Of a DNA stretch of 64,000 nt, positions 55,201-63,346 are shown one piece after another. The stretch's first letter is position 1, and the number at the start of each line of letters is the position of its first letter. The translations under genes and the position numbers were made by a program. Source of the DNA: Renibacterium sp. (lineage in GTDB: Bacteria; Actinomycetota; Actinomycetes; Actinomycetales; Micrococcaceae); assembly GCA_017419405.1 (NCBI GenBank), contig JAFOLH010000008.1:310001-374000 (forward strand), in the 5' to 3' direction. The notes beneath the pieces were generated by a model that did no database searches, was not told where the DNA came from, and saw nothing but the letters and a program-made list of their open reading frames with translations.

Positions 55201-58200
55201 AGTGCGAAGTCACCACCGAAATCAGCACGCCGAGCAGCTTCGGCATCGTCAAGTCGGTGGACCGCAGCAAAGCCGCACCCGGTGACGTGCTGACGTACAC
55301 CGTGAAGGTCACCCAACGGGGCGATGCGGCGATCGACGCCTCCTTCGCCGACGATCTCGCCAAGGTCGCCGGCGCATCCTATGTGGCGGGCTCCGCGACT
55401 GCGGACAAAGGCCGGATCGCCGCCGACAACCCGGTGAACTGGTCGGGCACTCTGGCCAAAGGCGAGGTCGCCACGATCAGCTACAAAATGCGGATCGATC
55501 CGCAGATCGAAAAACCGGCGAGCATCAGGAACACCGTGCTGCCCGGCGACAAAGGCACCTGCGAACCGGGCGACTGCGGCACCGAAACCCAGGTCCCCTT
55601 GGGCTACTTCGTCGAGAAGTCCGTGGACAAAACGACTGCTGCGCCCGGAGATGTGATCACGTACACGGTGAAGGTCAGCCAGACCGGGGAGCTCGCCACG
55701 GATGCTTCCTTCTCCGACGACCTGGCCAAGATCAGCTCCGCCGATTACGTGGCCGGCTCCGCCACCGCCGACAAGGGGAGCCTGAGCGGCGCCCTGAACT
55801 GGTCCGGAACTTTGGCCAAGGGCGAGGTCGCCACGATCAGCTACCAGATGAAGATCAAAACCGACGTGCAGACGCCGGCCGAGGCCAAGAACCTGGTGGT
55901 CCCGGGCGCCGAAGGAAGTTGCCAGCCCGGCAAATGCGAAACCACGACGACGGTTTCCACGCCGAGCGGATTCCAAGTGCAAAAGCTCGTCGACCTCGAG
56001 ACGGCTGCCCCGGGCGATACCATCATGTTCCAGATCACGGTTGCGCAAACCGGCGACGGAGCCGTGGACGCGGCCTTCACCGACGACCTTTCCGCAGTGG
56101 CCGGAGCGCAATTGGTCCCCGGATCGATCACCGTGAACCAGGGCACAGTAGCTGCCGACAACCCGATCAAATGGTCCGGAACTCTGGCCAAGGGCGAAGT
56201 TGCCACGGTGATGTTCCTGATGAAGGTCAACGCGGACATCAGTACTCCGGGAGCCGTGTTGAACCAGGCCGTGCCGGGCTTGAACGGCGTCTGCGCACCG
56301 GCTGGCTGCGATACCGTGACCAGGGTATTGACCCCGGGGACCTTCACCGTGGAAAAGACCGCCACGCCGGCCTCCACGGTTCCGGGTGATCTGGTCAGCT
56401 ACACGATCAAGGTGACCCAACAAGGCGACACCCCGGCTTCGGCCTCCTTCCAAGACGACCTCGCCAAGGTCGTCGGTGCCAGCTATGTTCCGGGGTCGGC
56501 GACGCTCGAAGGCGCGGGGACGATTCGCGGCGAGCTCGGCTGGGACGGCACCATGCTGAAAGGCGATGTCGCGACGATCAGTTATCAGATGAAGGTCAAC
56601 GCGGACGCGGCTCCCGGCAGCCAGCTGAAGAACGCCGTGGTCCCAGGGCAGGACGGGCGTTGCGAGCCCGGCAAATGCGAGACCACGACGGATGTTCTGG
56701 CTCCGGGGACGTTCGCCGTGGAGAAAACTGCGGACAAATCTGCGGCTTTGCCCGGCGACCTGGTCACCTACACGGTGAAGGTCACGCAGCGGGGCGATCT
56801 CCCGGTGGACGCGTCGTTCGCGGACGACCTCTCCGCCATCGGAAAGGCTTCCTACGTCACCGGATCTGCGACGGCCGACGTCGGCGCGGTGACCGGCGCG
56901 CTGAACTGGTCCGGCACCCTGGCAAAAGGAAGCGTCGCGACGATCAGCTACCAGGTGAAGGTCGCCGCCGATGCTGCCGGCTCCCAGGTGAAGAACCTGG
57001 TGGTTCCGGGCGGCAAGGGGACCTGTGAACCGGGCAAGTGCGAGACCACGACCGAGGTGCTGACTCCGGGCAGTTTCACGGTGGCGAAGACCGCGACGCC
57101 GGGTTCGGTGCAACCCGGTGACGAGATCAGCTACACCGTCAAGGTCAGCCAACTCGGCGATGTCCCGGTGGACGCGTCGTTCGCGGATGATCTGTCCAAG
57201 GTGGTCGGGGCGGCGTACGTGGCCGGTTCGGCGACCGCGGATAAGGGAGCAGTTACCGGTGCAGTGGATTGGTCCGGGACGCTGAACAAGGGCGAAACCG
57301 CGACGATCACCTACCGGATGAAGGTCAATGCCGATGTGGTCACTCCGGCCGAGGTGAAGAACACTGTGGTTCCGGGCGGCAAGGGGACGTGTGAGCCGGG
57401 CAAGTGCGAGACCACGACCGAGGTGCTGACTCCGGGCAGCTTCACAGTGCTGAAGTCTGCGGACAAATCCTCGACGGTTCCGGGCGAAGTCATCACCTAC
57501 ACGGTGAAGATCACGCAGCAGGGCGATCTTCCGGTGGACGCGTCGTTCGCCGATGATCTGGCGCAGGTTGCCGGGGCGGCATATGTGGCCGATTCGGCCA
57601 GAGCCGACCAGGGCGCGGTGACCGGTGCGCTGAACTGGTCCGGCACCTTGGCGAAGGGTGCCAGCGCCACGGTGACCTACCAGATGCGGGTCAATGCCGA
57701 CGTCGCCACTCCGGCCCAGGTGAAGAACACCGTGGTTCCGGGCGGCAAGGGGACGTGTGAGCCGGGCAAGTGCGAGACCACGACCGAGGTGCTGACTCCG
57801 GGCAATTTCACGGTGGCGAAGACCGCGACGCCGGGTTCGGTGCAACCCGGTGACGAGATCACCTACCAAGTCGTGGTCACGCAAAACGGCGACACTGCAG
57901 CTGCGGCGTCGTTCGCGGACGATCTGGCGCAGGTTGCCGGGGCGGCGTATGTAGCCGGTTCGGCGACCGCGGACAAGGGAGCAGTGACCGGTGCGGTGGA
58001 TTGGTCCGGGACGCTGAACAAGGGCGAAACCGCGACGATCACCTACCGGATGAAGGTCAATGCCGACGTCGCCACTCCGGCCGAGGTGAAGAACACTGTG
58101 GTTCCGGGCGGCAAGGGGACGTGTGAGCCGGGCAAGTGCGAGACCACGACCGAGGTGCTGACTCCGGGCAGCTTCACCGTGGCCAAGAGCGTGGACAAAA

Positions 58201-59816
58201 CCAACGCCGCTCCGGGTGAGCTGTTGACCTACACGGTGAAGATCACGCAGCAGGGTGATCTTCCGGTGGACGCGTCGTTCGCCGATGATCTGGCGCAGGT
58301 GGCCGGGGCGGCGTATGTGGCCGGTTCGGCGACGGCCGACGTCGGCGCGGTGACCGGTGCGCTGAACTGGTCCGGCACGTTGGCTAAGGGCGCCGGTGCC
58401 ACGGTGACCTACCAGATGCGGGTCAATGCCGACGTCGCCACCCCGGCCCAGGTGAAGAACCTGGTGGTTCCGGGCGGCAAGGGGACGTGTGAGCCGGGCA
58501 AGTGCGAGACCACGACCGCGATCCCGACGCCCGGTACCTTCATGGTCATCAAATCCGCAGACCGCAAAACCGCGGCCCCGGGCGAGGTGATCAGCTATAC
58601 CGTGACCGTCTCGCATCGCGGCGAAACCGCAGTGGATGCCTCGTTCGCCGATGAGCTTTCCCAAGTGACCGGTGCCAGCTACGTCGCCGGGTCCGCGAAG
58701 GCAGACCGCGGCACGGTGAGCGGCGCGCTCAATTGGTCCGGCAGACTCGAAAATGGCCAAACCGCCACCGTGACTTACCAGATGAAAGTCAATGCGGACG
58801 TCGCGACCCCGGGTTCCGTGAAGAACACCGTGGTTCCCGGTGACAAAGGCACGTGCGCCGAGGGCAGTTGCGAGACCACTACCGAGGTATTGACCCCGGG
58901 CAGCTTCACGGTGAAGAAGTCGGTGGACCGGGACAACGCCAGGCCCGGAGACCTGCTGAGCTACACCGTGACGGTGTCCCAACGCGGCGATACCGAGGTC
59001 GCTGCGTCCTTTGCGGACGACCTTTCAAAGGTGCTCGGAGCCGAGTATCTGCCCGGTTCCGCGACGGCTGATGCCGGCACCGTGACCGGGGCGCTCAACT
59101 GGTCGGGGACCTTGGCCAAAAACCAGGTTGCCACGGTGCGCTACCAAATGAAGGTCAAGCCGGATCTGGTTACGCCGGCCGAGTTGAAGAACACCGTGAT
59201 CCCGGGGGAGCGCGGTGGTTGCCAACCGGACGGCTGCGTCACGACCACCGAGGTGATCCGGGACGGCGGTTTCGTGCTCAGCAAGAAGGTCAATTCCACT
59301 GAAGCCAAACCCGGCGACGTGCTGAGCTTCACGGTCACCGTGACGCAGACCGGCGACACTCCGGTGGCCGCCTCGTTCGCCGATGATCTCTCGAAGGTTG
59401 CCGGGGCGACGTATCTGGCCGGTTCGGCCAGAGCGGACCAAGGTACCGTGACCGGTGCCGTGAACTGGTCCGGAACGCTGGCCAAAGGGGCCAGCGCCAC
59501 GGTGACCTATCAGATGAAAATCAATGCGGACGTCGCCACCCCGGGTGCGGTGAAGAACACCGTGGTTCCGGGCGGCAACGGACTCTGCCGGCCCGGCGAG
59601 TGCGAGACCACGACGACGGTCACCACGGTGATCGTGCCTCCGGATCCGAAGCCGCCGGTCACCCCGGAGCCTCCGGTCGGTCCGGTGACCCAGGAGCCGT
59701 TGCCGGAGACCGGCGCGGCCGTGTTGCCGTGGCTGGCCGGTGGCGCAGCCCTGGTCTTCGCCGGCTTGGCCTTCGCCGTGGCGGCCGGCACCCGGCGTCG
59801 GGCAGCCAGCGAATAA
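52287..59816 (+). CDS. Giant LPETG-anchored surface protein with 15 tandem repeats
   Basis: 2509 residues. Signal peptide (about 1-37, ending ASASA), an N-terminal beta-rich region to about residue 430 with four cysteines, a standard DUF11-like domain (about 435-608: KTVQKVDGTGPVLPGDELEYTI), then 15 tandem repeats of about 122 residues (609-2445). Each has the core FTVxKxxD...PGDxxxYTVKVTQ.GD..VDASFADDL..V.GA.YV.GSATAD.G...LNWSGTL.KG..AT..YQMKVNAD. and a CxxxxC clasp. A Pro-rich stalk, LPETG (2472-2476), a membrane helix and RRR follow: a sortase substrate, cell-wall bound. Likely an adhesin or fibrous surface layer protein. No sortase gene is in the window. Confidence 0.9.
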   Translation: MHRPHPARRFAAAVVVLALAFASLISFSAASASAASRPFTDVLNGIYRGDMVMATNSNLTVGSKSASATKGNIKPAQIDGSTDDLCSWTDVYYPATREDVKAACNNSSAAVLDIPANAKVVSARLYVMNTLQEKRPATEVRLAGPSEGFNYRIMGENTPSAPKLSESSTGKVGDNGGNYAQAIMRQSVWDVTDLVNQLGGGEYKIADIPSEPFSTWTPWATWAITAVYEWDSNSGTDFKTLTPEQQYRFIPRSIAWTDGNLYSPSGVLETTANNIVVPDAGKARFGKTFHQAAHANVDWTDSATLNGVALGNNNAAGNSAPPPGVSLGNQAQCNSTTDVQNETICYLGNYVTDQPIAGSGYQKRPGMGYFASDATFNGAGQPTGKPSNSVGYDADVIRIPDAAIPPGTTQAKLSMKGNGEWLDFGMAGISIDLPSVDPTVTKTVQKVDGTGPVLPGDELEYTISAQNEGKDVGVAGFLTDTLPAGVSYVPNSMRVTQGFDQGAKTDDSDADSASFVGGTVLWRPGNPNDVYTDPNNTGPQEWVKQPDGRADYSLDESNADGPQTLKFRVKVNADQAGQTISNEARFTLTGVKSNLSLGNSGSAAVEVARPVPGSFTVAKSVDQTTANPGDVLTYTVTVKQAGGTAVDASFGDDLAAVAGAEYVAGSATADLGSIGSGAPLQWSGTLQPGQTATVSYQMKIKPDIAIPGEVSNTVVPGDKGTCEPGTCTTKTKVPLGFTVAKQADRAVANPGDTITYTVTVKQSGEQAVAASFKDDLSAVAGTDYEVGSATADKGTIAPDNLLSWSGNLGVGETAVISYKLKVKADLATPGEIRNAVLPGDRGVCETGKCTTVTTVPEAGTYSLEKTADKKTAKPGEIITYTVKVTQSGDAPVNTSFVDDLSKVAGAGYVAGSATADKGTVAADNPVNWSATLAKGEVATVTYQMKVQDDIATPAAVKNAVVAGDRGVCQPGKCEVTTEISTPSSFGIVKSVDRSKAAPGDVLTYTVKVTQRGDAAIDASFADDLAKVAGASYVAGSATADKGRIAADNPVNWSGTLAKGEVATISYKMRIDPQIEKPASIRNTVLPGDKGTCEPGDCGTETQVPLGYFVEKSVDKTTAAPGDVITYTVKVSQTGELATDASFSDDLAKISSADYVAGSATADKGSLSGALNWSGTLAKGEVATISYQMKIKTDVQTPAEAKNLVVPGAEGSCQPGKCETTTTVSTPSGFQVQKLVDLETAAPGDTIMFQITVAQTGDGAVDAAFTDDLSAVAGAQLVPGSITVNQGTVAADNPIKWSGTLAKGEVATVMFLMKVNADISTPGAVLNQAVPGLNGVCAPAGCDTVTRVLTPGTFTVEKTATPASTVPGDLVSYTIKVTQQGDTPASASFQDDLAKVVGASYVPGSATLEGAGTIRGELGWDGTMLKGDVATISYQMKVNADAAPGSQLKNAVVPGQDGRCEPGKCETTTDVLAPGTFAVEKTADKSAALPGDLVTYTVKVTQRGDLPVDASFADDLSAIGKASYVTGSATADVGAVTGALNWSGTLAKGSVATISYQVKVAADAAGSQVKNLVVPGGKGTCEPGKCETTTEVLTPGSFTVAKTATPGSVQPGDEISYTVKVSQLGDVPVDASFADDLSKVVGAAYVAGSATADKGAVTGAVDWSGTLNKGETATITYRMKVNADVVTPAEVKNTVVPGGKGTCEPGKCETTTEVLTPGSFTVLKSADKSSTVPGEVITYTVKITQQGDLPVDASFADDLAQVAGAAYVADSARADQGAVTGALNWSGTLAKGASATVTYQMRVNADVATPAQVKNTVVPGGKGTCEPGKCETTTEVLTPGNFTVAKTATPGSVQPGDEITYQVVVTQNGDTAAAASFADDLAQVAGAAYVAGSATADKGAVTGAVDWSGTLNKGETATITYRMKVNADVATPAEVKNTVVPGGKGTCEPGKCETTTEVLTPGSFTVAKSVDKTNAAPGELLTYTVKITQQGDLPVDASFADDLAQVAGAAYVAGSATADVGAVTGALNWSGTLAKGAGATVTYQMRVNADVATPAQVKNLVVPGGKGTCEPGKCETTTAIPTPGTFMVIKSADRKTAAPGEVISYTVTVSHRGETAVDASFADELSQVTGASYVAGSAKADRGTVSGALNWSGRLENGQTATVTYQMKVNADVATPGSVKNTVVPGDKGTCAEGSCETTTEVLTPGSFTVKKSVDRDNARPGDLLSYTVTVSQRGDTEVAASFADDLSKVLGAEYLPGSATADAGTVTGALNWSGTLAKNQVATVRYQMKVKPDLVTPAELKNTVIPGERGGCQPDGCVTTTEVIRDGGFVLSKKVNSTEAKPGDVLSFTVTVTQTGDTPVAASFADDLSKVAGATYLAGSARADQGTVTGAVNWSGTLAKGASATVTYQMKINADVATPGAVKNTVVPGGNGLCRPGECETTTTVTTVIVPPDPKPPVTPEPPVGPVTQEPLPETGAAVLPWLAGGAALVFAGLAFAVAAGTRRRAASE
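54111..59621 (+). repeat. Array of 15 in-frame repeats of about 366 bases
   Basis: Repeat units of 121-124 codons. The landmark GTGGTTCCGGGCGGCAAGGG begins at 57000, 57366, 57732 and 58098, and again at 58464, an exact 366-base period. Units 8-12 are nearly identical at silent sites, while outer units have diverged, so the centre of the array was amplified recently. Confidence 0.92.
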
Positions 59817-59833
59817 GCCATCGATTCCGCAAC

Positions 59834-59874
59834 CGAACTGCGGTGGCCGCCGAGCCGGCGGCCACCGCGGTTCG
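59834..59874 (+). terminator. Terminator of the surface protein gene
   Basis: GCGGTGGCCGCC (59840-59851) pairs with GGCGGCCACCGC (59857-59868), extended by CGAAC/GTTCG, then a weak T run. 18 bases after the stop. Confidence 0.8.
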
Positions 59875-59890
59875 ATTTCCCCAGGCAACT

Positions 59891-59919
59891 TTGGGATCCC
59901 GGAACCAGCGGACTAGGCT
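59891..59919 (+). promoter_or_regulatory. Promoter of the DUF2127 gene
   Basis: TTGGGA (59891-59896), 17-base spacer, TAGGCT (59914-59919); the ATG is 7 bases on with no RBS, fitting a leaderless transcript. Confidence 0.55.
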
Positions 59920-59926
59920 GGGCCCG

Positions 59927-60460
59927 ATGAGTCCAGCTGCGAAGAAGACCCGTGGGCTGCAGGCCCGGCTGGAAGCGGTCTACCGGATCGGCATCGCGGT
60001 CAAGGGGATCGACGGTGCGATCGAGCTGATCGCCGGCCTGGTGCTGTGGCTTTCCCCGCAGCTGCTCTCCGGTTTGCTCCGGCCGATCGCGGACCCGGTC
60101 GACGGACACCACCCGATCCGCAACTTCATCGGCTACTGGGCCGGGCGGATGGACCATGAGCTCAGCAGCGGTCCGCACGGCTTCGTGATCTTCTTTTTGC
60201 TGGCGCACGGCATCGTCAAACTGGTGCTCGTGTACTGCCTGTTCAAGGAATACCACTGGGTGTACCCCTATGCTTTGGCGGTGCTCGCCCTGTTCACGGG
60301 GTACCAGTTGTACGTGCTGATCAAGCAGCCCACCCTCGGCATGCTGCTGCTGACCGTGCTGGACGTTGCGATCATCTGGCTGGTTTGGCGGGAGTGGCGG
60401 CAGCTGAAACGGCGTTCCGGCAATGCTCCGGTTTCGACAGACTCCACCCCTGCAGCGTAA
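59927..60460 (+). CDS. DUF2127 membrane protein
   Basis: 177 residues with four helices. RIGIAVKGIDGAIELIAGLVLWLSP at the N-terminus, then FVIFFLLAHGIVKLVLVYCLFKEYHWVYPYALAVLALFTGYQLYVL, match DUF2127, a family of small membrane proteins of unknown role. The long open frame upstream (from 59600) overlaps the surface protein and is not coding. Start at 59927 fits the leaderless promoter. Stops just ahead of the rpsO promoter. Confidence 0.85.
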   Translation: MSPAAKKTRGLQARLEAVYRIGIAVKGIDGAIELIAGLVLWLSPQLLSGLLRPIADPVDGHHPIRNFIGYWAGRMDHELSSGPHGFVIFFLLAHGIVKLVLVYCLFKEYHWVYPYALAVLALFTGYQLYVLIKQPTLGMLLLTVLDVAIIWLVWREWRQLKRRSGNAPVSTDSTPAA

Positions 60461-60463
60461 ACT
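60434..60463 (+). promoter_or_regulatory. Promoter of rpsO
   Basis: TCGACA (60434-60439), 18-base spacer, TAAACT (60458-60463), overlapping the end of the DUF2127 gene. It would give an rpsO leader of about 125 bases. Confidence 0.6.
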
Positions 60464-60471
60464 GGAACGGT

Positions 60472-60503
60472 GAATCCGGCTGCAGTCCGTGGCGGCTGGA
60501 TTC
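60472..60503 (+). promoter_or_regulatory. Hairpin at the start of the rpsO leader
   Basis: GAATCCGGCTGC (60472-60483) pairs with GCGGCTGGATTC (60492-60503), most positions matching, with an 8-base loop. S15 mRNA leaders often bind S15 for autoregulation; whether this one does is not shown by sequence alone. Confidence 0.4.
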
Positions 60504-60596
60504 CGTGTTGCCCGAGGCCGAGTATTTCCTGGGCGCAGCACGTACCCGCAGGCGCACCGTCTGTCGGGACGCACGGCACACCTCAAGGAGTTACCT

Positions 60597-60866
60597 GTGG
60601 CACTTGAAGCCGCTGTCAAGCAAGAAATCATGAAGGAATACGCGACCGGGGAAGCTGATACCGGTTCGCCCGAGGTGCAGATCGCGATGCTCTCCAAGCG
60701 CATCCTGGATCTGACCGAACACCTCAAGGTGCACAAGCACGATCACCACACCCGCCGTGGCCTGATGGCCCTGGTCGGTCGTCGTAAGCGTTTGCTCACG
60801 TACTTGAAAGACACTGATATCACGCGTTACCGTACGCTCATCGAGCGCCTCGGCCTGCGTCGATAA
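60597..60866 (+). CDS. rpsO: 30S ribosomal protein S15
   Basis: 89-residue primary 16S rRNA-binding protein. [49 protein letters not shown] is the family core. GTG start with AAGGAG 6 bases ahead; in-frame sequence back to 60489 belongs to the leader. pnp follows after 213 bases of structured sequence. Confidence 0.97.
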   Translation: MALEAAVKQEIMKEYATGEADTGSPEVQIAMLSKRILDLTEHLKVHKHDHHTRRGLMALVGRRKRLLTYLKDTDITRYRTLIERLGLRR

Positions 60867-60870
60867 CACC

Positions 60871-60933
60871 CCCGTTGAGGCCGTGCCTTCCTTGCGAAGC
60901 GCGGCCTCAGCAGGTTTCAACTGAATCAACGGG
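60871..60933 (+). other. Nested stem-loops between rpsO and pnp
   Basis: Outer arms CCCGTTGA (60871-60878) and TCAACGGG (60926-60933); inner arms TGAGGCCG (60876-60883) and CGGCCTCA (60902-60909). The two stems share three bases, so they compete or stack. The position matches the rpsO-pnp processing/terminator element of other bacteria. Confidence 0.55.
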
Positions 60934-61043
60934 AGTGACCGGATGCTGAGCATTCGCGGTCCTCGGTAGTGGTTTACGGGATGCCGGCTCTGTCCGGAAG
61001 CCCCGTGGGCCTCGATCGAAGACCGGGTGCGGTCTGGCGGAAG

Positions 61044-61074
61044 GTCACCTCCCAACAACAGAAACGGAGGTGAC
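61044..61074 (+). promoter_or_regulatory. Hairpin that covers the pnp ribosome binding site
   Basis: GTCACCTCC (61044-61052) and GGAGGTGAC (61066-61074) are exact complements with a 13-base loop. The right arm holds the GGAGG Shine-Dalgarno of pnp, 9 bases before the ATG, so the folded form would hide it. Confidence 0.65.
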
Positions 61075-61079
61075 TCTCT

Positions 61080-63317
61080 ATGGAGGGTCCCGAAATCCAA
61101 TTCGCCGAAGCAGTGATCGACAACGGTCGCTTCGGCAAACGCACCATTCGTTTTGAAACCGGCCGCCTTGCCCAGCAAGCCGCCGGTGCCGCGATGGTCT
61201 ACATCGACGACGACACCGCGTTGCTCTCCGCAACGACCGCCGGCAAGCAGCCGCGCGAAGGCTTCGACTTCTTCCCACTCACCGTGGACGTGGAAGAGCG
61301 GATGTACGCCGCCGGCCGGATCCCGGGCTCGTTCTTCCGCCGCGAAGGCCGTCCGTCCACCGAGGCGATCCTGGCTTGCCGCCTGATGGACCGCCCGCTG
61401 CGCCCGGCGTTCGTCAAGGGCCTGCGCAACGAGGTCCAGATCGTGGTCACCGTGCTGGCGATCAATCCCGACGAGCTGTACGACGTGGTCGCGATCAACG
61501 CTTCCTCGATGTCCACCCAGCTCTCCGGCTTGCCCTTCTCCGGTCCGATCGGCGGCGTCCGCGTCGCACTGATCGAAGACCAGTGGGTGGCGTTCCCGCG
61601 GCACTCCGAAATGGAAAAAGCCGTGTTCAACATGGTCGTGGCCGGACGGGTTGCCGGCGATGACGTCGCGATCATGATGGTCGAGGCCGAAGCGACCGAC
61701 AACTCCTGGAACCTGATCAAAGAAGAAGGCGCCACCGCGCCGACCGAAGAGATCGTCTCCGAGGGTCTGGAAGCTGCCAAGCCGTTCATCAAGGCGCTGT
61801 GCGAGGCGCAAGCCGATTTGGCTGCCCGCGCAGCCAAGCCGACCGTCGAATTCCCGATCTTCCTGGATTACCAGGACGACGTCTACGCGGCCGTCGAGGC
61901 TGCTGCCTCCGCAAAGCTCACCGAGGTCTTCCAGATCGCGGACAAGCAGGAGCGCGACGCGGCTTCGGATCTGCTCAAGGACGAGGTCGTTTCCAGCTTG
62001 GCCGGCCAGTTCGAAGGCCGCGAGAAGGAACTCTCCGCAGCATTCCGTTCGGTTACCAAGCAGGTCGTGCGCCAGCGCATCCTGAAGGACCAGATCCGGA
62101 TCGACGGCCGTGGCCTGACGGACATCCGCCAGCTCACCGCCGAGGTCGAGGTGCTGCCCCGGGTGCACGGTTCGGCGATCTTCGAACGCGGCGAAACCCA
62201 GATCATGGGCGTGACCACCTTGAACATGCTCAAGATGGAACAGCAGATCGATTCGCTGTCCCCGGTCACCCGCAAGCGCTACATGCACAACTACAACTTC
62301 CCGCCCTACTCCACCGGTGAAACCGGCCGGGTGGGTTCGCCCAAGCGCCGCGAAATCGGCCACGGCGCACTCGCCGAGCGCGCCATCGTGCCGGTGCTGC
62401 CTTCGCGTGAAGAGTTCCCCTACGCGATCCGCCAGGTCTCCGAGGCGCTCGGTTCCAACGGCTCCACCTCGATGGGCTCGGTCTGCGCTTCGACGCTGTC
62501 GCTGCTCAACGCCGGTGTGCCGCTGAAGGCTCCGGTGGCCGGCATCGCGATGGGCCTGGTTTCCGATCAGGTCGACGGTCAGACCCGCTACGCGGCACTC
62601 ACCGACATCCTGGGTGCTGAAGACGCCTTCGGCGACATGGACTTCAAGGTGGCCGGTACTTCCGAGTTCGTCACCGCGATCCAGCTCGACACCAAGCTCG
62701 ACGGCATCCCGGCTTCGGTCCTGGCCGCGGCGCTCAAGCAGGCCCGCGAAGCCCGCTTGCACATCCTGGGTGTGCTCAACGCCGCGATCGACGTGCCGGA
62801 CGAGCTCTCCGAGTTCGCGCCGCGGGTCATCGCGGTCAAGATCCCGGTCGACAAGATCGGCGAGGTCATCGGGCCCAAGGGCAAGATGATCAACCAGATC
62901 CAGGAAGACACCGGCGCGGACATCTCGATCGAAGACGACGGCACGGTGTACATCGGTGCGACCAACGGCCCTTCGGCCGATGCCGCCCGATCGGCGATCA
63001 ACGCAATCGCCAACCCGCAGGTCCCGGAGATCGGCGAGCGTTACCTGGGTACCGTGGTCAAGACCACCACGTTCGGCGCGTTCGTTTCGCTCACGCCGGG
63101 CAAGGACGGTCTGTTGCACGTCACCGAGCTGCGCAAGATCAACGACAACAAGCGCGTGGACAATGTCGACGACGTGGTCTCGGTCGGCCAGAAGATCCAG
63201 GTGGAAATCACCAAGATCGACGACCGTGGAAAGCTTTCGCTCTCCCCGGTGGTGGCTGATTCGGAAGACTCCGAGGACGCCGTTGCGGAAGCTGCCGAAT
63301 CGGTGGCCGCCGAGTAA
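61080..63317 (+). CDS. pnp: Polyribonucleotide nucleotidyltransferase
   Basis: 3'-5' phosphorolytic exoribonuclease (in actinobacteria often called GPSI), 745 residues. Two RNase PH domains ([29 protein letters not shown]..., and [35 protein letters not shown] with [29 protein letters not shown]), a helical linker, a KH domain ([25 protein letters not shown]) and an S1 domain ([33 protein letters not shown]). Acidic Ala/Glu tail. The RBS lies inside a hairpin. Confidence 0.97.
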   Translation: MEGPEIQFAEAVIDNGRFGKRTIRFETGRLAQQAAGAAMVYIDDDTALLSATTAGKQPREGFDFFPLTVDVEERMYAAGRIPGSFFRREGRPSTEAILACRLMDRPLRPAFVKGLRNEVQIVVTVLAINPDELYDVVAINASSMSTQLSGLPFSGPIGGVRVALIEDQWVAFPRHSEMEKAVFNMVVAGRVAGDDVAIMMVEAEATDNSWNLIKEEGATAPTEEIVSEGLEAAKPFIKALCEAQADLAARAAKPTVEFPIFLDYQDDVYAAVEAAASAKLTEVFQIADKQERDAASDLLKDEVVSSLAGQFEGREKELSAAFRSVTKQVVRQRILKDQIRIDGRGLTDIRQLTAEVEVLPRVHGSAIFERGETQIMGVTTLNMLKMEQQIDSLSPVTRKRYMHNYNFPPYSTGETGRVGSPKRREIGHGALAERAIVPVLPSREEFPYAIRQVSEALGSNGSTSMGSVCASTLSLLNAGVPLKAPVAGIAMGLVSDQVDGQTRYAALTDILGAEDAFGDMDFKVAGTSEFVTAIQLDTKLDGIPASVLAAALKQAREARLHILGVLNAAIDVPDELSEFAPRVIAVKIPVDKIGEVIGPKGKMINQIQEDTGADISIEDDGTVYIGATNGPSADAARSAINAIANPQVPEIGERYLGTVVKTTTFGAFVSLTPGKDGLLHVTELRKINDNKRVDNVDDVVSVGQKIQVEITKIDDRGKLSLSPVVADSEDSEDAVAEAAESVAAE

Positions 63318-63346
63318 CGGTCAGCTGTTCGGGACTCGTCCCAAGC

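Noticed and set aside
54597-58982. 1461-codon open frame antisense to the surface protein
   Set aside because: It mirrors the repeat array in a high-GC frame; composition (His, Arg, Gly-rich) is not protein-like and it has no RBS or family similarity. The sense frame has a signal peptide, domains and an LPETG anchor.
54111-59621. CRISPR-like or non-coding satellite array
   Set aside because: Units are about 366 bases, in frame, with no spacers; they encode a coherent repeated protein domain.
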